64,000 nt of DNA, taken from assembly GCF_036237315.1 (NCBI RefSeq), contig NZ_CP108356.1, positions 3,964,501 through 4,028,500 of the forward strand, written 5' to 3'. Origin of the DNA: Streptomyces sp. NBC_01351 (GTDB taxonomy: Bacteria > Actinomycetota > Actinomycetes > Streptomycetales > Streptomycetaceae). Positions 23,891 through 32,593 of the stretch are shown here, one piece after another (positions within the stretch are counted from its first letter, which is position 1; each line of letters begins with the position of its first letter). The notes below the pieces were generated by a model that saw only the letters and a list, made by a program, of their open reading frames with translations, was not told the origin of the DNA and ran no database searches. A program made the translations under genes and the position numbers.

Positions 23891-24944
23891 CATCGGAGAC
23901 TCCAAGATCCGCGTCGCCGTCATCGGCGGCAGCGGGTACACAGGCGGAGAAGTGATCCGCCTGCTGCTCGAACACCCCGGCGTGGAGCTCGCCTTCCTCT
24001 CCGCGGAACGCAACGCGGGCGCCACCATCGGCAGCGTCCACCCCTGGATCCGCAACCACCCCAAGGCGGGCGGCCTCAAGTTCCGCCCGCTCTCGGAGCT
24101 CGCGGACACCGACGGCGTCGACATCGCCTTCGGGTGCCTGCCGACCGGCGCGCTGCCCGAGCGGCTGCCGCTGATCGCCGCGCACGCGAAGCGCGTCCTC
24201 AACCTGGGCGGCGACTTCCGGCTGCGGGACGTGGGGGACATCGGAACCCACTACCCGAAGACCTCGGCGCACCCGCCGCTGGAGGACTTCGCGTACTTCG
24301 TGCCGGAGCTGAGCCGGACCGTCCCGGAGAGCCGGTTCATCAGCCTGCCCGGCTGCATGGCCGTCACCAGCATCTACGCCCTCTACCCGCTCTTCGCCGA
24401 GTCCCTGGTGGAGGAGCACGTCATCGTCGACGCCAAGACCGGTTCCACCGGCGGCGGGCGCGGCAGTGACGAACCGCCGGCCGAGCGCACCGGGAACTTC
24501 CGGGTGCACAAGCTGTACGGGCACCGGCACGCGCCGGAGATCCACCAGGCCATCGCCGAGTACACCGGCGCGACCCTGGACCTCCAGTTCTCCACCCACA
24601 GCCTCGACGTGGCGCGGGGGATCATGGTGACCGCGTACACCCGGCTGCGCCCCGAGGTCTCGGCGCTGGACGTCAAGCGCGCCTACGCCAAGGCGTACGT
24701 CGGCAAGCCGTTCGTCCGGGTCCGCCCGGCGCCGAAGGCCCCGCAGGACTTCCCGATGCTCAAGGCCGTCGTCGGCTCGAACGTCGCCGAGGTGGCGATC
24801 GCGGTCCGCGACGGGCAGTGCATCGCCGTGGCCGCCCTCGACAACCTGATCAAGGGCGCGGCGGGCCAGGCCATCCAGGCCATGAACCTGCTCTGCGGTT
24901 TCGACGAGACGGCCGGTCTGCCCACCACGGCGGTGTCCCCGTGA
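23883..24944 (+). CDS. lysY: LysY/ArgC-type carrier-bound acyl-phosphate reductase
   Basis: 353 residues, N-acetyl-gamma-glutamyl-phosphate reductase family. It has the Rossmann motif AVIGGSGYTGGEVIRLL, the catalytic cysteine in SLPGCMAVTSIYALYP, DAKTGSTGGGR and HRHAPEI. It would reduce the carrier-bound gamma-acyl phosphate to an aldehyde with NADPH. The only plausible start is a TTG at 23883 with GAAGG nine bases upstream, since no ATG or GTG precedes the nucleotide-binding motif. The start overlaps the aminotransferase stop by eight bases. The stop overlaps the next gene (GTGA). Confidence 0.92.
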   Translation: MADIGDSKIRVAVIGGSGYTGGEVIRLLLEHPGVELAFLSAERNAGATIGSVHPWIRNHPKAGGLKFRPLSELADTDGVDIAFGCLPTGALPERLPLIAAHAKRVLNLGGDFRLRDVGDIGTHYPKTSAHPPLEDFAYFVPELSRTVPESRFISLPGCMAVTSIYALYPLFAESLVEEHVIVDAKTGSTGGGRGSDEPPAERTGNFRVHKLYGHRHAPEIHQAIAEYTGATLDLQFSTHSLDVARGIMVTAYTRLRPEVSALDVKRAYAKAYVGKPFVRVRPAPKAPQDFPMLKAVVGSNVAEVAIAVRDGQCIAVAALDNLIKGAAGQAIQAMNLLCGFDETAGLPTTAVSP

Positions 24945-26791
24945 CCAGGCCCCTGTACGTGATCAAGGCGGGCAGCGCCACCCTCGACCGGGGGACCATC
25001 CACCAGGAAGTGGCGGGCCTCGTGGCCCGCGGCGCCCGGGTGCTGGTGGTCGCCGGCGGCGCGACCGGCATCGAGCGCCACTACGGGGCGATCGGCCGCC
25101 CGATGCCGCAGCTGCGGCTGGCCAACGGCGACACCGTGCGCTACTGCCCGCCCGCGGAGATGGCGCACCTGGTCGACGCCTACGAGCGGGTCACCCTGCC
25201 CGCCGTGGAGACGGAGCTGCGGGCGCTCGGGCTGAGCGTGTTCACCGCCGTCGCCGCGCGCGGCGGTCTGGTGACCGGCCGGGCGAACCGGCCCCTGAAG
25301 GCCCTGTCCGCCGAGGACCGGCCGCTCGTGGTCCGCGACCACCGCGTCGGCGTCCCCACCGCCGTCGACACCGTGCGGCTGAACGCCCTGCTGGACGCGT
25401 ACGACGTGGTCTGCGTGTCCCCGCCGGTCGCCGACCCGGACGGCGGCTCGCCGCTGAACGTCGACGCCGACGTGCTGGCCGCGGTCCTCAGCAACGCGCT
25501 GGACGCCGACCACCTGCGGCTGGTCACCGGCACGCCCGGTCTGCTGACCGACCCCTCCGATCCCCGCTCCACGCTGGAGAACGCCTACCCCGGCGACGGA
25601 GCACGGTACGCCGGCGGCCGCATGCGCCAGAAGGTGCGCGCGGCCGAAATGGCCCTGGAGGGCAGCGCGGACGTGGCGGTCACCGGGCCGCACACCATGT
25701 CCGACCCCTCCGGCTGGACCCGGTTCTGGCGTACCCGGGAGCCCTCCGCCGACCTCGCCCTGCTCACCAAGCTGGTCTCGGTGCCCTCGGTCTCGGGCGA
25801 CGAGGCGGAACTCGCCGCCTTCCTCGCCGACTGGTGCCGCGAGCGCGGCATGAGCGCCGAGGTCGACAAGGCGGGCAACCTCGTCGCCACCCGCGGCACC
25901 GGCCCCCGGCGCCTGCTGCTCCTCGGCCACCTCGACACGGTCCCCCACCACTGGCCCGTCGAATGGCGCGAGGACGAACTGTGGGGCCGCGGCAGCGTCG
26001 ACGCCAAGGGCAGTCTGGCCAACTTCCTGGAGGTGCTCGCCCACGCGGACATCCCCGAGGACGGCCAGCTGCGCGTGGTCGGCGCGGTCGAGGAGGAGAT
26101 CTCCTCCTCCAAGGGCGCCTTCCACGTCCGTGACCACTACCCCGCGGACGCCGTCGTCATCGGGGAGCCCAGCGGCTCGCAGAAACTGACCCTCGGCTAC
26201 TTCGGGCTCTTCAAGCTCAAGGTGACGGCGTCGGTGGCCAGCGGCCACTCGGCGGGCATGGACGCGGTGTCCGCCCCGGACCTGCTGATCCGGGCCCTCG
26301 ACGGGATCCGCGAGGCGGTCCTCTCGCAGGCGCCGGACGCGCTCAGCGCGGTCATCGACATCAGCTGCGGCACCGGCCGCGAGGAGCACCGGGCCACCGG
26401 GATCCTCAACTTCCGCGTGCCGCCCTCGGCGGACCTCCCGGCACTGCGCGGCGCCGCGCTCGGCCTCGGCCGCGAGGGCGTGACCATCGAGGTCCTGCGG
26501 GCCACCCCGGGCTACTCCGGGAGCCGCTCCAGCGCGCTGGTCAAGGTCTTCACCCGGGCCTTCTCCGACGCCGGCATCCGGCCGCGGTTCGTGGTGAAGA
26601 AGGGCACGTCCGACATGAACACCCTGGCCACCACGTGGAGCGACGTGCCGATGGTGGCGTACGGGCCGGGCGACTCGGCCCTCGACCACACCGACGAGGA
26701 GCGGATCGGCGGCATGGAGTACCGCACGGCGCGCTCGCTGCTGGCCGACGCGGTCAACCGCTGGTTCGCACTGCCCGAGGGGAGCCGCTGA
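24941..26791 (+). CDS. Fused LysZ kinase - LysK hydrolase
   Basis: 616 residues, two enzymes in one chain. Residues 1 to ~260 are an amino-acid kinase of the LysZ/ArgB type (YVIKAGSATLDRGTI, VLVVAGGATGIERHYGA, SPPVADPDGG, LVTGTPGLLTD), which would phosphorylate the side-chain carboxylate of the carrier-bound substrate. From ~265 it is an M20 deacylase of the LysK/ArgE type: LLGHLDTVPHHW, GRGSVDAKGSLANF, GAVEEEISSSKGAF (catalytic Glu pair), VIGEPSG and ALDHTDEERIGG, all metal ligands present. LysK removes the finished amino acid from LysW. Separate genes are the norm in lysine pathways. GTG start overlaps the lysY stop. Confidence 0.9.
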   Translation: MTRPLYVIKAGSATLDRGTIHQEVAGLVARGARVLVVAGGATGIERHYGAIGRPMPQLRLANGDTVRYCPPAEMAHLVDAYERVTLPAVETELRALGLSVFTAVAARGGLVTGRANRPLKALSAEDRPLVVRDHRVGVPTAVDTVRLNALLDAYDVVCVSPPVADPDGGSPLNVDADVLAAVLSNALDADHLRLVTGTPGLLTDPSDPRSTLENAYPGDGARYAGGRMRQKVRAAEMALEGSADVAVTGPHTMSDPSGWTRFWRTREPSADLALLTKLVSVPSVSGDEAELAAFLADWCRERGMSAEVDKAGNLVATRGTGPRRLLLLGHLDTVPHHWPVEWREDELWGRGSVDAKGSLANFLEVLAHADIPEDGQLRVVGAVEEEISSSKGAFHVRDHYPADAVVIGEPSGSQKLTLGYFGLFKLKVTASVASGHSAGMDAVSAPDLLIRALDGIREAVLSQAPDALSAVIDISCGTGREEHRATGILNFRVPPSADLPALRGAALGLGREGVTIEVLRATPGYSGSRSSALVKVFTRAFSDAGIRPRFVVKKGTSDMNTLATTWSDVPMVAYGPGDSALDHTDEERIGGMEYRTARSLLADAVNRWFALPEGSR

Positions 26792-27633
26792 TGACCGTCC
26801 TGCTCGACACACCCCCCACGGTGGTCGAAACCGATGGCGACGCCGAGGACGCGCTGTTCGCCACCCTGTCCGAACGTGCGGTGCAGGCCAGGCGCCTCAT
26901 CGTCGACATGGCGGCCAGTACGCGCGGCTGCCACCTCGGCGGCAGCCTCTCCGTGCTCGACATCCTGATCGCGGCCCTGCACCGGGCCTCGGCGGGGGAC
27001 GGTACGGAGGTCGTCCTGAGCAAGGGACACGCGGCGGCGGGCCTGTACGCGGCCCTGCACGTCAGCGGTGTCCTGCCGGAGAACCCCGCCCCGCTGTACG
27101 GGCTGGCCGGCCACCCCTACACCGGCCACCCGGGCCCCAAGGTGCCGGGCGTGCGCTTCCCCACCGGGAGCCTCGGCCACGGCGTCCCGTACGCCGCCGG
27201 GTGGGCGCTGGCCCGCCGCATCGGCGGGCAGGACGGCCTCGGCATCGCCGTGGCCGGCGACGGGGAGCTCCAGGAGGGGCTCGTCTGGGAGACCTGCCAG
27301 GTCGCGGCGGCCCAGCAGCTGGGCAACTTCGTCCTCGTGGTCGACCGCAACGGCGGCCAGAACGACGGCTACGTCGAGGACATCTCGCCGCTGCACCGGC
27401 TCCCCGAGCGGTTCGCCGCCTTCGGGTTCGAGGTGGCCGAGACCGACGGGCACGACCTGCGGGCGCTGACCGCGATCCTGTCCGCCGACCGCTCGGCGGC
27501 CCGCCGGCCGCTCGCGGTCATCGCCGACACCGTCAAGGGGAAGGGCGTGGCCGCCGTACAGGGCAAGGCCGGCTCCCACTACGTATCCATCGACGCCACC
27601 CGCGCCGCCAAGTGGAAGCGAGCGATCCGATGA
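26791..27633 (+). CDS. Transketolase, N-terminal (thiamine diphosphate-binding) subunit
   Basis: 280 residues, the TPP-binding half of a split transketolase. It shows DMAASTRGCHLGGSLSVLDI (His contacts), VLSKGHAAAGLYAALH, SLGHGVPYAAGWALA and the GDG...N thiamine motif as VAGDGELQEGLVWETCQ followed by VDRNGGQND. With the following subunit it would transfer a two-carbon ketol unit to the carrier-bound aldehyde. The ATG overlaps the preceding stop (TGATG) and its own stop overlaps the next start (ATGA). Confidence 0.92.
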   Translation: MTVLLDTPPTVVETDGDAEDALFATLSERAVQARRLIVDMAASTRGCHLGGSLSVLDILIAALHRASAGDGTEVVLSKGHAAAGLYAALHVSGVLPENPAPLYGLAGHPYTGHPGPKVPGVRFPTGSLGHGVPYAAGWALARRIGGQDGLGIAVAGDGELQEGLVWETCQVAAAQQLGNFVLVVDRNGGQNDGYVEDISPLHRLPERFAAFGFEVAETDGHDLRALTAILSADRSAARRPLAVIADTVKGKGVAAVQGKAGSHYVSIDATRAAKWKRAIR

Positions 27634-28592
27634 GTCTTTCGGGACGTGACGCCTACCGGGACGAACTGACGAGGATCGCCGCCGACGACACCTCCGTCAT
27701 CTGCCTGGAGGCCGACCTGGGTGGCAAGGGCCACCCGTTCGAGGCGGCCCACCCGGACCGCTTCTTCAACCTCGGCATAGCCGAGGGCGCCATGGTCGAC
27801 ATGGCGACGGGGCTGGCCGCGGCCGGCTACAAGCCCTTCATCAGCACCTTCGCGCCGTTCGCGGCGCTGCGGGCGGCGGAGAGCCTGAAGCTGACCCTGG
27901 GCTACCTCGCCGCCGGCGTCACCGTGGTCGCCCCGTACGCGGGGGTCTCCGGGGCCTGGTTCGGCACCACCCACCACTGCCTGGAGGACCTCGCGGTCCT
28001 GCGGAGCATCCCGGGCGTCACCATCGCCGCCCCCTACGGCGAGGCCGAGATGCGGGCCGTGGTCCGGGAGGCCGCACGGTCCGGGAAGCCGCACTACATC
28101 CGTACGGGCCGCAACGCCGCGTACGACTCCCTCGACCCGTACGGGGACGCGGACGTGCCCCCGCCCGTTACCTGGGAGTTCCGCAGCGGCTCCGGCTCCG
28201 GCCACGACTCCGACGCGGTGTGCCTGGTCTCGGTGGGCGAGGAGGGCACCCGCCTGGCCCTGGAGGCCCGCCGGGCCTCCCCGGACACCTCCCACGCGCA
28301 CCTGGTCTACCTGGACCACGAGCACCTGGCCGCGTCCGCCGCCGAACTCGCCCGGCACCACCGGCGGTTCGTGGTCGTCGAGGAGCACCGCGGCCAGGGC
28401 GGCGCGGCCGAGGCGCTGGCACTGCTCATGCCCGGCTGCGAGGTCACCTCGGTGGCCGCCGGCCAGAACTGGCCCGCGCAGGGCGGTGACCACGAGGAGG
28501 TCATGGCCGCGCTCGGCCTCGACCTGCCCGCCGTGCTCGCGGCGGTGTCCCGGGCCCGGGGCGGCTACCGCCCCGCGCAGGCCGCCGCCTGA
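27630..28592 (+). CDS. Transketolase, C-terminal (pyrimidine-binding) subunit
   Basis: 320 residues, second half of the split transketolase. It has the pyrimidine-binding glutamate region FFNLGIAEGAMVDMATGLAA, TFAPFAALRAAESLKL, a phosphate-binding segment HHCLEDLAVLRSIPG, and a C-terminal transketolase domain (VVVEEHRGQGGAAEALALL). Splitting into two genes is also seen in vazabitide-type carrier clusters. This is the last gene of the tightly overlapping block that starts at lysW; a 61-base gap follows. Confidence 0.92.
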   Translation: MSLSGRDAYRDELTRIAADDTSVICLEADLGGKGHPFEAAHPDRFFNLGIAEGAMVDMATGLAAAGYKPFISTFAPFAALRAAESLKLTLGYLAAGVTVVAPYAGVSGAWFGTTHHCLEDLAVLRSIPGVTIAAPYGEAEMRAVVREAARSGKPHYIRTGRNAAYDSLDPYGDADVPPPVTWEFRSGSGSGHDSDAVCLVSVGEEGTRLALEARRASPDTSHAHLVYLDHEHLAASAAELARHHRRFVVVEEHRGQGGAAEALALLMPGCEVTSVAAGQNWPAQGGDHEEVMAALGLDLPAVLAAVSRARGGYRPAQAAA

Positions 28593-28653
28593 TCCCCGCG
28601 CCCCCTCTCCTCTCCAACGGCCGGTCCCACCAACAGAATTCAGGAGCTCCGCC

Positions 28654-29907
28654 ATGCACATCCTCATGATCGAATGCAACCCGAACGGCATCGCCGGCAT
28701 CGCCAACGCCCTGGAGCTGGGGCACGAGGTCACCCTGGTGTCGGTCGACCCCGACTTCTACCTCGGCGCCTCCCCGCTGGCCGAGGCGGCCTACGCCCAC
28801 CCGAACTGCCACGTCGTCAAGAGCGAGCAGGCGTTCTCCATAGACGAGCTCATCGCGCTGGCGACGGACCTGCACGCCGAGCGCCCCATCCACGGCGTCA
28901 CCACCTACAGCGAGTACCACACCGTGCACACCGCCTCGGTGGCGAAGGCGCTCGGCCTCCCGGGCATGAGCGTCGAGGGCGCCCGCAACGCACGGCACAA
29001 GCACCTGACCCGCCTCACCCTGGACGGCACCGGCATCCGCCAGCCGCGCTTCGCCCACGTCGCCGACGTGAACGACATCGAGTCCGCCGTACGGGAGGTC
29101 GGGTTCCCCTGCGTCGTCAAGCCCTCGGACGGCACGGCCAGCCTCCACGTCCTGCACCTGAAGGACGAGGACGACCTGACCGCCTACCTGGCCGAGCTCG
29201 CGGACGTCGTCGACTACGGGCGCGGCGTCGTGCGCATCCCGGACATCCTGATCGAGGAGTTCGTCACCGGCGAGCTGATCTCGGTCGAGTCCTGCGTGCT
29301 GGCCAAGGGCGAGGTCGTCAACCTCGGCCTGACCGACCGACCGCTCAGCGGGTTCCCGCACTTCATCGAGATGGGCGCCACCTACTTCAGCGGTCACCCC
29401 CTCCAGGACGAGCTGTTCGCCATGACCACCGGGATCCTGGACGAGCTGGGCGTGGACTTCGGCTTCATCCACACCGAGTTCCTGCTCGGTCCGGACGGTC
29501 CGGTGCTGTGCGAGGTCAACGGCCGTCTGATCGGCGGGATCGTGCCGACGCTGATGGAGATCTCCTCCGGTGTCGACGCCTACCTGCAGGTCATCCGGCA
29601 GGCCCTGGGCGAGACCCCCGAGCTCCCCTTCCCCGGCCGGACCACCGCGGGCGGCCACTGGTTCGGCGCCCCGATCGCCGGGACCGTGGACTCCATCGGC
29701 TTCGACGGTCTGGCGGAACTGCCCGGTTTCCACGGCGCCCAGGCGTACAAGAAGCCCGGTACCGAGGTCAGCCGGCTCTCCAAGAGCAACTTCGACTGGA
29801 TCGGCCACATCATCTTCACCGGCGAGGGCCGCGACGAGGTCAACAAGCGCTGCGAGGAGGGCCTGGACGCCATCGACCTGCGGATGAAGGTCGAGGTCGC
29901 CCGATGA
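28654..29907 (+). CDS. ATP-grasp carboxylate-amine ligase 1
   Basis: 417 residues. It has an N-terminal Rossmann-like pre-ATP-grasp fold (ILMIECNPNGIAGIANALEL), the ATP-grasp lysine in FPCVVKPSDGTASLHVL, IEEFVTGELISVESCVL, and metal ligands in GPDGPVLCEVNGRLIGGIV. Enzymes of this type form peptide or amide bonds between free amino acids through acyl phosphates. A CAGGAG site precedes the ATG. Its stop overlaps the amidohydrolase start. Substrates cannot be read from sequence; coupling of the released diamino acid to another amino acid is an inference. Confidence 0.88.
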   Translation: MHILMIECNPNGIAGIANALELGHEVTLVSVDPDFYLGASPLAEAAYAHPNCHVVKSEQAFSIDELIALATDLHAERPIHGVTTYSEYHTVHTASVAKALGLPGMSVEGARNARHKHLTRLTLDGTGIRQPRFAHVADVNDIESAVREVGFPCVVKPSDGTASLHVLHLKDEDDLTAYLAELADVVDYGRGVVRIPDILIEEFVTGELISVESCVLAKGEVVNLGLTDRPLSGFPHFIEMGATYFSGHPLQDELFAMTTGILDELGVDFGFIHTEFLLGPDGPVLCEVNGRLIGGIVPTLMEISSGVDAYLQVIRQALGETPELPFPGRTTAGGHWFGAPIAGTVDSIGFDGLAELPGFHGAQAYKKPGTEVSRLSKSNFDWIGHIIFTGEGRDEVNKRCEEGLDAIDLRMKVEVAR

Positions 29908-31232
29908 GCGGGGCCTCCGCCGAGCGGCCCGGCCCGCTCGTCCTGCGGGGCGTGGCCGTCCCGGCCATCGACGCCGAGGCCCTCTTCGACGTGACCGTCG
30001 CGGACGGCGTCTTCACCGGCATCGAGCGCACCGGCCGACCGCGCCGCGGCGACGAGAACGAGCTGTGGCCCGGCTACACCGAGACCCACGCCCACGTCTC
30101 GCTGCCCCCCAACTGGGACGACTCGGTCGACGACCCGCGGATCACCGCCCTGCAGTACCTCTACCACGGGGTCACCCACGTGGTGGACATGTTCGGGTTC
30201 CCGCTGCTGGCCGACGCGTGGGAGTCCGGCAAGGTCTCCTCGCCGTGGCCGTACCCGGAGCTCGTGCACTGCGGCTACGCGGTGACCGCGATGACGAACG
30301 GCGCCGGACTCACCGGTCACGGCGTGGAGTTCCCGGCCCCGGTCCACATGCTCGCCGTGGAGGCCGACCTGGAGCACGCGCTGCGGACCAACCGGGAACG
30401 CGGCGGCACCTTCCTGAAGGTCATGTTCACGGACGGCACCGAGCAGCCGGGCAGTCCCGTGAAGTTCTCCCGGCTCTCCGAGCGGGTCATGCGCTTCACC
30501 GCCCGGATGGCCGCCGAGCGCGGTGTCACGGCCGTCATCGACTGCAACACCCTGGAGGAGACGCTGTTCGCGTACGCGTGCGGCTTCCGCCTCTTCGCGC
30601 ACTCAGTCCGCGACCGGACCCTCACCGGGGCGGAGTGGGAGGGGCTCGCCGGCGCCCGGTTCGTCTCCACCCTCGCCGGACTGCGCTCGATGATCATGAC
30701 CCGGGAGGAGTTCCTGACCGAGTACGGCCGGGAGGGCTTCCTGGAGACTCAGGACGGCTACAACCTGGAGTTCGTCCGGGGCATCGAGAAGCCCTTCGGG
30801 ATCGAGTACGGCTGCCAGGAGACCCGCACCGCCGCCCTGGCCGACATGCGCCGCAACGCCCTCACCGCGCTCCGCGAGGGGAACCTGCTGGTCGGAACGG
30901 ACTCCGGCAACCTGGGCGCCTACCACGGCTACTCCTTCCTCGGGGAGCTCGACGCCCTCCGCGGCGACGACCCCGCGCTGGCGGCCCCCCTGCGCCACCA
31001 GGCCACCGTCGGCGGCCGGCGCTACTTCGACGAGCTGCGCGGGGAGCCCGCCGTGGCGCACCACCTCACGGTCGGGGAGAGCGCGACCTACAACCTCCAC
31101 GCGCCCGGCCGACCCCTCTCCGCCCTCCCGCTGGCCACCGTCGTGCGGGGGGTCCCCATCGACCGGCCCGCCCTCGCGCACGCCATCGCGGAGCTCCGCT
31201 CCCACGAGACGAAAGGCAAGGCCGCACTGTGA
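29904..31232 (+). CDS. Amidohydrolase-superfamily enzyme
   Basis: 442 residues. A metal-dependent hydrolase of the imidazolonepropionase/dipeptidase-like branch: TETHAHVSLP (first two His), GGTFLKVMF (possible bridging lysine), FRLFAHSVRD, and GTDSGNLGAYHG (catalytic Asp). Members cleave or form cyclic amides, or hydrolyse small peptides. In this cluster it might close a lactam or cyclic imine on the diamino acid, or trim a protecting group; neither is shown. The ATG overlaps the ATP-grasp stop by four bases and the stop overlaps the MFS start. Confidence 0.85.
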   Translation: MSGASAERPGPLVLRGVAVPAIDAEALFDVTVADGVFTGIERTGRPRRGDENELWPGYTETHAHVSLPPNWDDSVDDPRITALQYLYHGVTHVVDMFGFPLLADAWESGKVSSPWPYPELVHCGYAVTAMTNGAGLTGHGVEFPAPVHMLAVEADLEHALRTNRERGGTFLKVMFTDGTEQPGSPVKFSRLSERVMRFTARMAAERGVTAVIDCNTLEETLFAYACGFRLFAHSVRDRTLTGAEWEGLAGARFVSTLAGLRSMIMTREEFLTEYGREGFLETQDGYNLEFVRGIEKPFGIEYGCQETRTAALADMRRNALTALREGNLLVGTDSGNLGAYHGYSFLGELDALRGDDPALAAPLRHQATVGGRRYFDELRGEPAVAHHLTVGESATYNLHAPGRPLSALPLATVVRGVPIDRPALAHAIAELRSHETKGKAAL

Positions 31233-32548
31233 CCACCGAACGCAGGCGCGCCCTCATCGGCGTCAACGCCGGCATCCTGCTCGCCAACACCGGCAGCTTC
31301 ATCTGGTTCCCCGTACTCGTCGCCACGCTCGGCGGCACCGGCAGCGGCTTCTGGGCCGGCGTGGTCATGTGCATGACCTACATCGGCCGGCTGCTCGCGA
31401 CCTTCGTCTACGAAGGACTCGCGGCCCGCCTGCGGGTCCGCGGGGCGGTCTTCCTCGGCACCGCCGTGGAGGCGGTGGCCCTGGGCCTGATGGGCTTCAC
31501 CGACGGGCTGCCGGCCTACGGCATCCTGGCCTTCTTCATCGGCTTCGGCTCCGGGGCCTCCTTCCCCGGCTTGAAGAACATCCTGGTGTCCTTCCCGGAC
31601 AGCGAACGCCCCAAGGCCTTCTCGACCTTCCAGATGTGCGGCCAGGTCGGCCTGTTCGGTGGCGCGCTGCTCGGCGGCCTGATGGCCGGCGTGGACCTGC
31701 GCACCCTCTTCACCCTGGTCTTCGCGATCTTCCTCGTCTACTGCCTGGTCGCCTCGTCGTTCATCCCCCGGGACGGCTTCACCGACCCCGACCGCGCCGA
31801 AGCACCCGGGAAGCAGCCGGGGAAGCAGCAGGCCGGGCGGACCCGGGCGCCGCTGTTCAGCACCGCGGTGCTGAAGGGCATCGAAGTCCGCGGCGCCACG
31901 CGCTACTTCCTCCTGTCGGCCGTGTTCTGGTTCCTGTCCATCAGCTTCGTGGTCGGCATCCCGCTCCACATGCAGGAGTTCGTGGACCAGTGGGCCCCCT
32001 CCGCCCCGTTCTGGATCACCGGACTGAGCGTGCTGGTGCTCCAGTACCCGGTCTTCAAGTTCCTGATCAGGCACCTGCGTCCGGGCGCCGTCATGGCCGT
32101 CGGACTGACCGGCATGACCGCCGCGTTCCTCGCCTTCGGCGCCGGCCGCACCGCCCCGTGGGTCGTCGTCGGCTGCCTCGTCGTGGTGCTCGGCGAGATC
32201 CTCTTCGTGCCGTCCTTCGACATCTGGGTGGCCCGCAAGGTCCCCGAGGACCGGCTCGCCAAGGCCATGGGCGCCATGCACTTCTTCCGCAGCGCCGGAA
32301 ACATGATCGGCTCGCTGCTCGCCGGGGCCCTGTTCGACCTGTCCCGGAACGCGGGCGTGCCCGGAGGCAACTGGTACGTCACGGCCGCGGTGGCGGCGGT
32401 CTGCGCCGTCATCTGCCTGCTCAGCCGCGACGAGGACAACGACAGCGCCGTGTCCGTGCCGGACGCCGCTGCCGCCACCGCCACCGCCACCGCTCCCGAA
32501 GCCGCCGCGGAGCCCGTGCCGCAGCCGGCCAACGCGGCCTCCGCCTAG
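31229..32548 (+). CDS. MFS transporter, probable product exporter
   Basis: 439 residues with about 11-12 hydrophobic segments. Typical MFS pieces: YIGRLLATFVYEGLAARLRV (loop 2-3), GFGSGASFPGLKNILVSFP, GLFGGALLGGLMAG. The central loop is basic and Gln-rich, and the C-terminus has a low-complexity Ala/Thr run (AAATATATAPEAAAEP). The GTG start overlaps the amidohydrolase stop. Export of the cluster product or self-resistance is the natural role by position. Confidence 0.9.
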   Translation: MTTERRRALIGVNAGILLANTGSFIWFPVLVATLGGTGSGFWAGVVMCMTYIGRLLATFVYEGLAARLRVRGAVFLGTAVEAVALGLMGFTDGLPAYGILAFFIGFGSGASFPGLKNILVSFPDSERPKAFSTFQMCGQVGLFGGALLGGLMAGVDLRTLFTLVFAIFLVYCLVASSFIPRDGFTDPDRAEAPGKQPGKQQAGRTRAPLFSTAVLKGIEVRGATRYFLLSAVFWFLSISFVVGIPLHMQEFVDQWAPSAPFWITGLSVLVLQYPVFKFLIRHLRPGAVMAVGLTGMTAAFLAFGAGRTAPWVVVGCLVVVLGEILFVPSFDIWVARKVPEDRLAKAMGAMHFFRSAGNMIGSLLAGALFDLSRNAGVPGGNWYVTAAVAAVCAVICLLSRDEDNDSAVSVPDAAAATATATAPEAAAEPVPQPANAASA

Positions 32549-32593
32549 TCACGGAAACACGATCGGTACAGGAAAGATTGAGGAGGACGACAG

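Noticed and set aside
20876..28592. lysW block as a primary lysine or arginine pathway
   Set aside because: No homocitrate synthase, homoaconitase, ornithine transcarbamylase or argininosuccinate gene is near, and transketolase and sugar aminotransferase do not belong to either pathway.
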